Assembly (NCBI GenBank): GCA_036852015.1
Contig: JAANDG010000201.1
Coordinates: 1 to 64,000, forward strand
Direction: 5' to 3'
DNA length: 64,000 bases
Source of the DNA: Pelodera strongyloides
Lineage: Eukaryota > Nematoda > Chromadorea > Rhabditida > Rhabditidae
The stretch's first letter is position 1, and every line of letters starts with the position of its first letter. The position numbers and the translations under genes are program-made. The notes beneath the pieces were generated by a model. The model was not told where the DNA came from, made no database searches, and worked only from the letters and a program-made list of their open reading frames with translations. Below, piece after piece: positions 46,465 through 58,306 of the stretch.

Positions 46465-47270
46465 ACCGTCAACATTCGGAAGCATTGTACGCAGCTGAAA
46501 AAAGATACTTTTTATTTGAGCTTTTAATTGAATTCGGAAGCTGGCTCAAAATGCAAGAAAAATAAGGACAGTGTATCATGTTATCATAAGCATAATATAA
46601 TCCCACCTTTTTTGCTCGGGTAGACTTTACAAATACTCATCCCATATTTACTTACACAAAAGAGTGCTCACTTTATCATAAGCGTCGTTTAGCATTAGCA
46701 TTCTCCTGCGCTCCCTTTCATTTGCTGCATTTCGTCGACTCTTGAGTATCTCGGGAGATGGGGCTTTATATCGCTTTCCACCCCGTCTTTTCTTGCCCGA
46801 TAAACTATCTGACGATGACGAATCACTGCAATTTGCCGGATACGGGGCGAATCTGAAGAAACAAAATATTTAGTTCTAGCTTCTTAGTGCTGATTATTTG
46901 AGAAAGAAAACAAAAAAAGGGGTTTAGCTTGCCTGTTGTCTGCCACAAAACTGGGACTCTGCATTGGGGAGTGGAACACGTTTGCTTGATGAGCGGCTGA
47001 AAATGGAACTGTCTGTGAAGAATGAATAGTTTAACTATTACAAATGGGGAATATTAAGGATAACTGGGGGGAAAATGTTAAATGTTTAGTAGCTTATTGG
47101 CATGGTATTCATTTTCTAACCAGCCAACGAAACGAATTCCTTAACTCTACAGCTTATGCATGCATGTTAACAATTGAAACAATTTCCCTACCAAGAAGCT
47201 GTTGCCGCGCCTCAAATCCATTAGTTGTTGGAAAGAAGAACTGAGTGGGAAATTGGTCCCATGAGGACAT
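46183..47270 (-). pseudogene. lin-32: lin-32, copy 2: helix 2 lost and replaced by antisense RTE-encoded tail
   Basis: Exons 47,192-47,270, 46,933-47,008 and 46,672-46,852 match copy 1, with one Ser-to-Leu change (DSSSG to DSLSG). The last exon (46,494 down to the stop at 46,183) keeps only LRTMLPNVDGG. It then continues in frame for about 92 codons into the RTE antisense strand, including two copies of LALALLGPRLLDS made by the filler duplication. The predicted chimera is 215 aa with the basic region and helix 1 but without MSKFETLQAAQ (helix 2), so normal bHLH dimerisation is not expected. It also loses the native 3' end. Treated as a pseudogene, although the frame is open. Confidence 0.88.
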
Positions 47271-50200
47271 TATATCTGAAAAATCCTTCATTGAAAATGT
47301 ATCTAGTGATAACAAAAAAAATCGTTGTTGTATTTTGATTGAACAAAACACGGACAACTAAATAGTGCGAGTTATTTTAACAAGTGCTGTAAACATGAAT
47401 GAGACAAGTATGTGAAGATGTGAAATGACAGAATATGAAAGTGGACATTATTCTTGAATAAGATGAATCAGAGTGATTTGCGGACGAGATCGAATAGGTG
47501 CCCGCCCTCTTCCCATTGGCTTGTTATACTGTACCGACTCCGCCTACCGACCACCTCCAAACGTAACCTGTGTGTATGGTAATTAACCACCAATGTGACG
47601 GAGGCAAAAACCTCTGGCATCAACCATTGACAATTAGGATATGGAATGAAAAGGCTTCTTATAGCCTTGTCAATAAATGGTTTTAAGCACACAAGAGTTG
47701 ACTTCTAGTCTACCGATATTAAATCGGAACCGCGAACCTACTATAAATCTCAATACTTTAAGGTTCATACAAGCACATCTCATTGACTTTTTTTGCGAAA
47801 AGCATGCATGTTATATTCTGTGTTCATAACTAATTGCGTGGTCGTACGTGAAAATGTTAGGATTCGTCTCCAAGAATAAGGGTTAGGTTGCGCAATGAGC
47901 TACGGCGACGCGAATGTGTTTCTATACGTTACGAAGGATTGCTATCGGTTGGAAATAGTGCGCAATACCCAATGTTGATAGTTAATTATGACAGCGGGTG
48001 ACTGACATTTCTGCCATCGGTAAGATTCGTACCAGTCCAAACAGTGGGAATTGCGTAATGATTCAAGATGGGCACGGTGATAGCTACACTTATCGTTCAC
48101 ACGGCATAAGAGTGCGCCATGCGCTCTGAAAGTAATTATTTCGCAAGCAGCCATGAGACAAGTGGCTAATGGTAATATGCCCTACTGGGATGACTCAAGA
48201 TATGTGTGTGAACATGATAATTGCTTTACAAGGTTAGAACATACATATAAACATTGAAAATGTAAGGTAAGTGTATATTTGCCCAGTGTTACACGGTAAA
48301 ACAACGGTCCATATAATTTTCTTCGCAGCTCGAAGTGCACGGTTGATTTGTAATGTACCTGCAGCAAGTAAGCGTATGTGTTAACTATAATTAATAGTGT
48401 TTGTTGTGCGATATACCGTCGAAAAGAAGGGCGCGTGCGGAGCAGGTCCCGCTGAGATGTTACCTGAGATAGACCGACCAAGTGTCAATTTGAGCGAGGA
48501 TCGTTGTCATCCTAGTGACTACCCGCAAAAGAGCTTGTTGAAAAAAACCTTTATAAAAAGGGTACAAAAGGGCACCCATGGATGACATGACTTACCACAG
48601 CAACCAACGGGGGCAATTAAAACAAGTCCCATTGAGTTTCAGTTTTCTAGCATGGCTTTTCAAGATGGGACTGTTTCACGGTGCCCAATTTTCATACATC
48701 CTTGGTAATGGAATTTAAAACTGAGGTTGTAAGAAAGAAAACATGCAGAACGTTTATTTTCGATCATTGTTTGAAAGCGTAGTATCTTCACCTTTGAAAA
48801 AATCTACAATTACATAACGCAGACATAACATACAAATGGGATGTATTTCTACATGGTAATACACATTTGTACAGGAACAAATGGAGTTTGCGTGCAAGTG
48901 CGTTGTATGAATGATAATTGTATGTGGTTTTTGACTTGAAAATTAGGTCAGCAAAAAAAATCAAGAGAATACAGGGCTTTAAAACCAATGTGATCGTGGA
49001 TGGCCTGTAGTGTTATAGGGGAAACAAAACTTCTCATCGGTTTAATTTTCTTTGAACAGTACATGCCCATCAACGAGCACCAATGTAAGTTTCCGCCCTT
49101 TTTGTCTAGAAATATGTTTTATTTTAAAACAAACAGGAATAAAGACCTCTTTAGTCGTTGATCTCAGTGAATGCAGCACATAGGAAAAACTAAGAAAGTC
49201 TTGCGTAGAATAGAATTGTGAAGAAACTGCAAAATTTCGTTCTGAATTAATTGTTCCTGCTGTTGTTTCACTAAAACTGAAATAATAAATGTATACAAAA
49301 GAGAGCCTTGAGAGGGAACAAAAGTAAATTGCATGAAGATGAACAGAAAACGCACACCTGGACTGCGTAATGAATAAAGAATATCCCATTTACCGATCCC
49401 CTTTGTTTGTTTCTTTTAACAAGACTCTCGACAAAACGGTGACGCCCGCCCGCAATTTACACAATAAGAAAAATAGGAATGCATTTCAGTCCCGGACATT
49501 TAGTTTACAAACCACTTTACCACAACTGCGAACGTTGCTACATTACTAAGTTGAAGAGACTCGTAGAAATAATACTGGAAAACCGCACTACAGAAACAAA
49601 CAATATTAAAAAAGTTGGCTTAAAAGGAACGAAACGAATGGCAACGCTTAGAAACAAGCTCAATTCATGCGCTCTCAGATCACACGTGCTCATCTGTCAC
49701 AGCTGCAAGCACTATGAAAAGGTTTAGGTTTCTCATTAGTGTCTAGTGGACACAACTGAAAAGATTAGTGTCAAAGGCTATGCAGCTTTACCATGCAGCT
49801 GCATGATGGGAGTGAAACTTTTCGTCATGTTTGTAGTTCCCCTATAATGAATCCTTCCCTAAATCGTATTTTCCACTATAAGGCGATGAATAAACCAAAT
49901 TAAAGCTTTTAGCTGGGTAAGTACTGTGTATCTCATTCACACACCTCTGAGAAAAACTTTTTGGTTATGTTTTGGTCCCATTGCTATAAAGCATATCAAA
50001 TAAATACTATGGTTTTTACGAAGAATACCAATCGGTTGATGCAACCGGCATATATCGCATGCTGACTGATGAATGGTAGCAATGGTCTATAATAGTATTC
50101 GATCATTTTTCAAATAATTCTCAAGTCGTTTATTGCACCAATGGCAATACTCAACTAGATGTTATCTTCGCTCGCGCCCGAATTATGATTTTGCCATGGT

Positions 50201-51491
50201 ATTACGGTAAGATGTAGTGTGGCAACAGCTGGATACAAGGACGGTTGAGCAGGATTGGTCAATATGGACACACTGGTTCAAAAAAACACCCCCTCGGAAT
50301 TTAGCGACTGGTGAGACTACACGGCCTTGTCAGTCTTTGAAGCAGATTAGACAAGAAGATCTTCTAATCATTTGATGAAATAATACCTCACATTTTTTCA
50401 CCAAGGGCAGGCTCAAATTTTTTCAGCTTTTTTTGTATAGTCACGAAAAGGGTATTCCCTCCTTTCGAACGAGAGGTTTCTTTGGTGGTGTAGCTTTAGC
50501 ATCATAATTGATAGAACATTTTTTACCCACAATGTATAGTCTTGCAAAGCAACCTGTGTCAGTCAGTTGCTTTGTTAATTGCCGGCAATTAACATATTAA
50601 CGTGGGTCGCTGTTCGATAAGATCTGAGATCTTAGGAAGAGGAAAGGACCCTACACAGAACATAATCCGGATCTCCTCCCACTGGCATAACAGCGGAAGA
50701 ATACAAAGAAAACGAATTAATGTTTTTGCGTCCATGTGTTGTAAACAACGAGGGTCATTTGCGCGTGTTGATGCGAAACAAATTCTGTTTGACATCATCC
50801 ACTGATAGTCGTACGTATCGAAACTTTTAACATTTTTGCTGGGAGTAATGACATTTCTGCACACAGCTCATCGCCCATTTCCGCTTAAGAAATCTAGATA
50901 TTTGCTCACAGTAATGGATACATGCACTGGTTTCTCGTGTTCATTACGGGTCAATTTATCATATTATGTATGTTTCAAGGTTGACCGGGTCTTGTTCGTC
51001 TGCCGCTTGGCACCTGTCTTCCCCTAATGATCCTTTCATCAACCCCCGCACCCGACATTCTGACTTGTGTTGCGCAAGAGGGGCAGCGCGCTCGTTTCCA
51101 CACCCATTAGTTATTAGTTACCATAATGCCGCACCTTTTGAACTCTTCAATTTGGGAAAGCGTCGTGGAGATTATTACAGCGAGCATCTCAGAACTCGGC
51201 AAGGATAATAACTCAATGTTCAGTACTAGCAAGCTTTTAACGTACTAAACGTGATTTTGAGGAAAATAAATAATTCCTGATAACTCACTGTTTTTCATAG
51301 TCACTGAAGTCAAAATGGAAAGCACAGCCTCAATGATTTACTCCATGACCTGCTTTCAACCCAGCGTCAGTCGACGGATCGAAATCTCAGTGGCGTATCT
51401 CCCAATAGTAGGGGACTCTTACAGATTTCATCTACACTAGAGAAACATAATTTCCCGATGCAAACTTGCACTATTGACATATTGAGCAGAA
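47271..51491. other. Copy 2 of the lin-32 / GT31 intergenic region
   Basis: Near-identical to 9,707-14,283 without the tRNA palindrome. The empty target is at 49,602-49,613. No gene recognised. Confidence 0.55.
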
Positions 51492-53290
51492 ATGCACGAC
51501 AAAGACCTCAAGCCAGGATATCTACTCGTAATTATATTCGCATGGATAATTCCCTACATCTTTGTGAGTGTTTTTCTTACTATTAACATTAGCAATGTGA
51601 TTTTTTTTAGCAATCAATTTTTTTCATAATATGACCACTAGAAAATTTTTTTTCTATGCTTCGTAGTAAAAGAGTGTATCGTAGAGTGTAAACCATCCGT
51701 ATCTAGTTGCTATCTGATTATCCTTTTAGCTGGCCAACTACTTGGAGCGAGCACTACTTCCATTCCGTGCCCTTTGCTACACCCAACCTGATCTATTGTC
51801 TGTGGAACCCTTAAACAGTATGGAAGAAGAATGCATAAGAGCATTTCATCCGAATAATAAGCCAGATCCGGAGTGCTATTTGCATAAGCCCGCAGCTAGG
51901 ATAATTAAACCATCACTTGACACGATCAAGCAAAGTTTCAACCAAGTCATCGTCGTGCGGTAAGACCCATGTCCGCTTATATATCGTGTTTCTTGAGATC
52001 ATGACGTGATGTTGCAATCAAATTTTTATCGAAGTTAAAGATTTTAAATAGAGGCTACTGGCTTTGCCGCAAACTCTCAAATTGTGCTTAATTTAGGACA
52101 GCACCGGCTTCCACGGATTATCGGGAATTTATTCGCACCACATGGAAAACTCACTTTGCAGATATCCCGGTTATTTTCGCAGTAGCAAAGAAAGGTAAGT
52201 TTATTTTCGAACAAATATTTTTTATTGGGTTACGTGGTTATTTTGCGATTGCATGCACAATAGGTTGCTCTATCAGACAATTTCTTTCAGACGGTGTCAA
52301 TCTCAGTAAGGAAGCGACGCAATACGATGACATAGTTCAATTTGACTTTATTGATTCATACTACAATTTGGCATATAAGATGATGTCAATTTATGGATAC
52401 GTGCTCGAGGAGTTACCCTTTGTGGAGAATATCATTGTGGTTAACGACGATGTGATTGTTAACTCAACTGCAATTAGAAACGTGGGTTCCTAGTTTGTCC
52501 TTTCTCCGTCCTTAAAGTTCCTCCGTACACAGTCATTCATCAAGCTTAGTAGTCTGGCAAGCTCGTTTCCTTTAGCATCTATAACGTTTGGTAGCGATCC
52601 GTTATGTGGACAACATATTATAACAATACGAGGCATCAATAGGGATTCGGCGTTAATATATTTTCTTTGAAGCTCCCCACAGACAGTCCAAATGTGCCTT
52701 GGGTACTGGGTAAGGTATCGAGAGGATATCCCAGGCTATGGATGCCATGGCTTACATGGCATGTGCCCGGATCGATGTATTCGCATATGTGTTATCCACT
52801 GTTCACCCAGGTTATGATCATTTTTGATTGGTACTTTCATGACACGCTGTTTGGAAGCACTGATCTGTTAGTTACCATAGCTAGATAGTGATCATTGTTT
52901 GGCTTGAACGTACATGCATTGGTGCCATAGAACACTATCTTAACAACTTTACTTATTTAGGGGTCATCATTCATCATATCCAAAGCGGCGGCCACAGTTT
53001 TACTACAAAAGATCTGCAGGTTTCCGAATATTCACTTGGGTACGTTTGCATAAACTTTATTGAAAATCCATGGACAGTGACGAGGACAATCTTTTTGACT
53101 GTACATGTCAAATGTTTCAGACGATATCCAGATGGGTGTGATGTGCTCGTGTCTTGGTATTGAACAAAGGCACAATGAAGGATTCGACCATCATACTTTC
53201 GATCAATTTGTCGTTTATCACTATCAATACTCAAGACACTCTGCTGATTACCTACGAACTATCTGGAGTGGATCACAACTTGATCTCTAA
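51492..53290 (+). CDS. GT31-family glycosyltransferase, copy 2
   Basis: Exons 51,492-51,563, 51,730-51,959, 52,097-52,194, 52,291-52,481, 52,673-52,810, 52,961-53,039 and 53,121-53,290, all at a constant offset of 37,208 from copy 1. The coding sequence appears the same and is intact (325 aa), with the N-terminal anchor, the NDDVIVN motif and DDIQMG all present. Unlike gene X, lin-32 and TM9SF, neither copy of this gene is visibly broken, so dosage may be doubled. Confidence 0.85.
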
Positions 53291-53965
53291 AACGAATAAA
53301 CAATTGAATTGTTGCTTTGCACTGTAAAGAAGTCACTCAAAACACGCAAACATACAAATATACGTAAAACATTTATTAAAAAATATCACAGCAGTAACTG
53401 GAAATCTATGTATATGAATGACCAAAAAAGCATTGGCATGCCATGGAGACTACTATTGAACAACATCAAAGTGCTAATGCTTAAAAATGCAGTGTAACTG
53501 AAGATTGACTCAACAAATAGTAAGGTACGTAGTGGTGCTCATAGTGTATCAGTCAAACTTCTTGTTGGGATAATACAAAAGTACGACTAAGAATAGAGCT
53601 CAAAGATGCCCGACAAAGTAAAGCCTAGGGTAAAAGTGCAAGTTGAACATTTGAGAAAAGAAATATATTAAACACCTGACCTTATAAATAAGGTTCTATG
53701 GAAGGAAAACATGCTGGTAGAGGGGTGATTGAAAACCCGAACATTGCACATAATCGGTGACAAACATTGCAATGATTCCCAACTAGTAATAACGTAAATG
53801 ATAGGGGGAATAAAATATAATAAATAGGTAAAATACTGTTTGCAAATAACAGGAAAACAAAAAAAAGCAAATCGGGCAGCAAATGTCCACAATTCAGGAT
53901 TTCATTTAAAAGAACACAATATTTCAATTTGGGGTATCTTATCGACTATTGTTCCGCACTCACAA

Positions 53966-56900
53966 TTAATCAACCTTAACGGACGCGTAGATCTGACGAA
54001 CGAATATGAATGTAGCAAGGAAGCCGATGGTACCTGCAATGGTTTTAAAGGATTTTAAAATAGAAGACTTTAAGGGATTACATAAAGGATTTTAAAATAG
54101 AAGACTTTAAAAATAGAAGAAATAGAAGTCCATCTTTCGATATCTCGTAAAGTTAGCAGAAAGAAGGTAATGCTTACCTGAAGCCAGGAAGAAGAGGAAC
54201 ACAAAGATGGAGGTGTAGGAGAAGTAGAGAATGGTGGATACGACTCCCGAGATGGTCAGCTTCGAAGTAAAGTAGTGTACACAATAGGCGAACAGGTAGA
54301 CTGCAGTGAAACCAGACGTAAAGAACGATCTCCACCACCAGTGGTAGTCCTAAAAGAGTTTCCGGTACAAAGGTAAATTGGTTGCTGAAACGCTTACCTT
54401 CTACAAAGACCTTGAAAAGAACCAGCAGAACAATCAGTTACGTACACAGTTCTAACAAAGAATACGCCTCAAGAATGTAAACAAACCTCGGCGCACAAGT
54501 GGAAATAGGCAAGCAGAATGGTGGCTTCCGAGCACGTGATGATCAGGATAAGATATACCAGGAAGAGGAAACCAAACATGTAGTAGGTCTGGTGCGCCCT
54601 GAAAGACAAGTTATCAGCAACTGAAAAAATACACTGTTAAGATCGCGTGTCTAAATTATAAAACTTACCAAATTGAGTTAAGAATGAAGAACAGTTGAAT
54701 GAAAATACATCCGAAAGGAAGGATACCACCCATTAGCATTCCGGGGAACGGCTTCGTGTAGAGTGTCTGCTCCGGGACCTGAAAACAAAAGCACTGTCAA
54801 TGATCAACTAAATAATTTGGAGTATAACACATACCTCAAACATCAACTTCTTGATAAAGTCACATGTTTAATGTACAAATGTAGGCTTGTAGTGATACAC
54901 AAAACGTACAAAAAGCTATAAAAAAGGACCTGTCTAGGGATCTGGTTGGTACGAACGGGGTGCTCGATGGCACGTTTCTTGAATCCAAAATAAGCTCCAA
55001 GGAAAGTCATCGGAGTAGCGATGAACAGCCAAAGTGACAGCAGAGCGATCAGAGTTCCAAATGGAACGGCGGCAGACGAGCCCTTGTACCAGAGGAGCAG
55101 GTTAGTGAAGAAGAAGACGGAGAACAGAATTCTACAATGAACATTTAAGAAAACTTTGCATCCACAACACAATTATATAGGAAGGAACAGTCAAAGAAAC
55201 TATGTAATGATAATGCAACGTTATAATTTGAAATAGAACGTACCCGGGTACGAAGAAGCTAGTCAGCATGACGTTGGTCTTCCAGTGTACCCCATGGAAG
55301 GTCTTGTAGAGTCGGGCAGAGACGTACCCAGCAGCCACGCCGAAGATCACATAGAACACAATTCCGAATGTGATGAGGGATCCACGATTCGCCGGAGAGA
55401 GGAATCCGAGGCATGCGAACACTGGAAATTGCAAAATAAAGGTATTCAGGGAAAAATCGAATTATCCTTCAGAAGCATCACAAATGAAGACCACATACCC
55501 TCTCACTTACAGATTCAACAAAAAAGTGCGACGTTATACAGTACTCACCGAGGGTAATCGATACCATCATAAGTACTTGGGCACCGGATCCGACGAATAC
55601 GGAAAGGAACATAGCATTCTTCGGAGATCGGAACACGTCACCGTGAACCAACTTCCATCCGAATTCCTCTTGGGCATCCTCCTAAAATTGTTGATTAAGG
55701 GAACTGAAGCGAATAAGAAAATGTGGTATCCTTGGCTTGTTACCCAACTTCATTTTTGTGTCCTTCGGCCCTGAACGTTTCGTTTCTGTTGTCAACAAAA
55801 ACAAACTTCTACCCATTTCATTCGTATAGCAACAATACCAGTGATCATTGAAAAAGTAACGCTTGTGAGAATAAAATTGTTCAAGTGATCGGCAGCCACT
55901 GCCCATGCAAATGCATATGTCACCCACCTCAGTGTCGAGTTGATTGTAGCGTGCGATGTCTCTATGAAGGGTTCTCATAAGGATCATTCCCACCATTCCG
56001 GAAAGGAACAACACAATGACGACTGAATTCATGATGGAGAACCACTGTATGTTGGTGTGGGGAACCGAGTTGAGGATGTAGTCCCATCGAGACGACCACT
56101 TGATATCAGTCTTCTTAAAAGATAAACCGTAAACACTTGCGACTGACAACTGGTTCTGAAGAACACAAACGATCGGAAAATAAAATATATCTAAAGGATT
56201 TCTCATAACTAGAAAACATAAATACGCATTTAACTGTCAACGTGTTCTTGAAATAAAAACGTCATCCAGGGGTTCCTGCATACAGCAACATAGTCATTAG
56301 AAAAAATTTCTAAACCCTACCTCCCATTTCACGCTGTAAGTGTAAACAATGTCGGATGTTTTATCGCCGGCCTTGATTGCCAACCCGGGGGCCGATGCAG
56401 AACAGTCGAGTGAGGTAGGAGATGAGTGCTTGATACTGCGAGGCTCCACCATGATCGAAATAATACGGCCGCCGACCTGAATAAAAAAGACTGCAATTTT
56501 TCCTCCATAAAGCGTTATTGGGTAGAAAGAGCCGTGTAAGTTCCCCTCTCCACAACGTAAGATATATGTACCTTCTCATCAAGGAAATTCGGATCCTGGC
56601 TCATATCCCTGTAGTAAATCTTGATATCGACATGGTTGAACAAGTAGTAGCTGTCGGGCGACGTATAGTATTTAGTCTGAAAAACAAACAGTAAAAAAAA
56701 GCTAATAAAGGGAACCGAATAAGAAAGTGGTGGGGCGAGAACTATATAGCTGATATAACCTAACTTATAAATTCACAAAGAGTTGATAACTAATCCAATT
56801 TTATTAACTGGTGGCACAGTGTCAAGAATGCTTGCTGATTATGTTTAGTTTGGCGAACAGTAGTAAATGCGCGTATGTACATTTATGATGAGCACAGACA

Positions 56901-58306
56901 AGCGCAATTACTTTCGAGAAAATGACCACAATGTTAGACAGAATAAAATATAATAAACAAGAAATAAGTCACGTACATCGAGAACACAAGCGTCATGTTG
57001 CACACCGTCAGGACCCACATAGCATCCCATTGGGAAGCCAGTATTACAGACCTTCACGTCTTGCTGACTATTGAAACAAAATGTGACGGGCATATTATCC
57101 ACGATCCTGAACGATATTAAGTGTAAGCTCTACTGCGCAATTTTTCACCGGTCATGTGGATGTGGTTTACACTTGTTATTCTACATTAAGCATGTTCACG
57201 TATATGGCCATAATAAAAATTATGGGCGAATCTCCCCACAGGAAACTAATGGTCAGTAGGTTTCACAATTGAAGTGCTGAACAATAAGGAGGTAGAGCAA
57301 TAACTACAATCAACTAACCAATGATGTTGGTAGTTGAGCTTCATTCCCTTTTGCAACAGTCGCAATTTCTCTACATCGTCTTTCGTGCCTTGGAACTTTT
57401 TGTCGCAAAGAAGAGAGCAATTCTTGGTCTCCAAGAAATTGATCTAAACAAACATTGTTAAATTTGTGTTCTTTCTTCTCTGTTTCTTTTTCCCAATACA
57501 CTACGAATATGCATTAAACATGCATATTGTTAGGCCCTCCTAATCAATACGCGTTTGACACACACCAGACACTGTTAACATTTCATCAACCTTACGCTGT
57601 AAAACTAAGGACTAATCTACCCAATAACAATTAAAAACAAACTGGTTAGAGCAAAACTCTTGTATACTGGGAGAGCTTTATGGAAACTTAAGACAACACG
57701 TTTTCTGTAAGTTGAAAAAGCACCTTACCTTATATGGACTGGGCCGAATTCGCTCTCCGAATAAGACTTGTCCCAGATTTTCAACGGGAGATTCATTTTC
57801 CGATCCAACACAAAAATCAAAGCTGAAAATGATACAATACAGGAAGAGGCATCCACTATTGATTATGCTTCCCTAATATGAGCAAAAGCAAAAAAGCACT
57901 ACTTTGGAAACTGAAGCGTCAAAAACCCCAGGTAGTAAACATGTCAAACCTGTGATATTCGTATGGGATCACGCTTCGGTCGGAGTCCAGTCGGTTTACA
58001 AAAAGTGGAACGACGCTTGGACATGTGTTCTAAAAGGAATCATTAAGAACCGATAAGAAGAAGCACATAAACAGTATAAAATATTGGTCAGGCTGCCACA
58101 TATAACACACAAACGTTTGCGAAGTCAGTTCCTGTCATTTTTCACGCATCATTATACAATTACACACAAGTAAATGCAATGTAAGTTAGGTAAAGTTGTG
58201 GTACCGTTTGGCTCTTAAGTTCGCAGAAATTCACGGGCGCCAGACCCGGAAGGTAGAAGGCGGTACAGAGCTGCAGAATGGCAGCAGCCAGTAGCAGCCG
58301 GACCAT
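53966..58306 (-). CDS. TM9SF2-type nonaspanin (endomembrane protein 70), complete copy
   Basis: Fifteen exons: 58,205-58,306, 57,950-58,029, 57,729-57,822, 57,319-57,443, 56,977-57,106, 56,572-56,676, 56,321-56,476, 55,928-56,113, 55,549-55,681, 55,244-55,421, 54,930-55,131, 54,669-54,778, 54,487-54,598, 54,178-54,349 and 53,966-54,033. They sum to 1,953 nt (650 aa; human TM9SF2 is about 663). The start follows ttcttcag/GTA, a likely trans-splice site. Signal peptide [16 protein letters not shown], then [12 protein letters not shown]. The lumenal domain shows [35 protein letters not shown] and NHVDIKIYY. About nine membrane segments follow, with [32 protein letters not shown] and [13 protein letters not shown]. 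It ends in VKVD, the K-x-D tail that binds COPI and holds the family in the Golgi. The family works in endosome/Golgi sorting and membrane-protein trafficking. Confidence 0.93.

Larger units (their letters stand above)
42488..58166. repeat. Segmental duplication, copy 2 (right part of unit 2)
   Basis: Direct repeat of 1-20,958. Base 42,488 matches base 1 only because the window starts there, so the true repeat probably extends further left. The right edge is sharp. After the shared attacaca ending at 58,166, copy 2 continues into TM9SF exon 1, while copy 1 continues into arrestin intron sequence. In this copy gene X and lin-32 are damaged, and TM9SF is complete. Confidence 0.93.
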
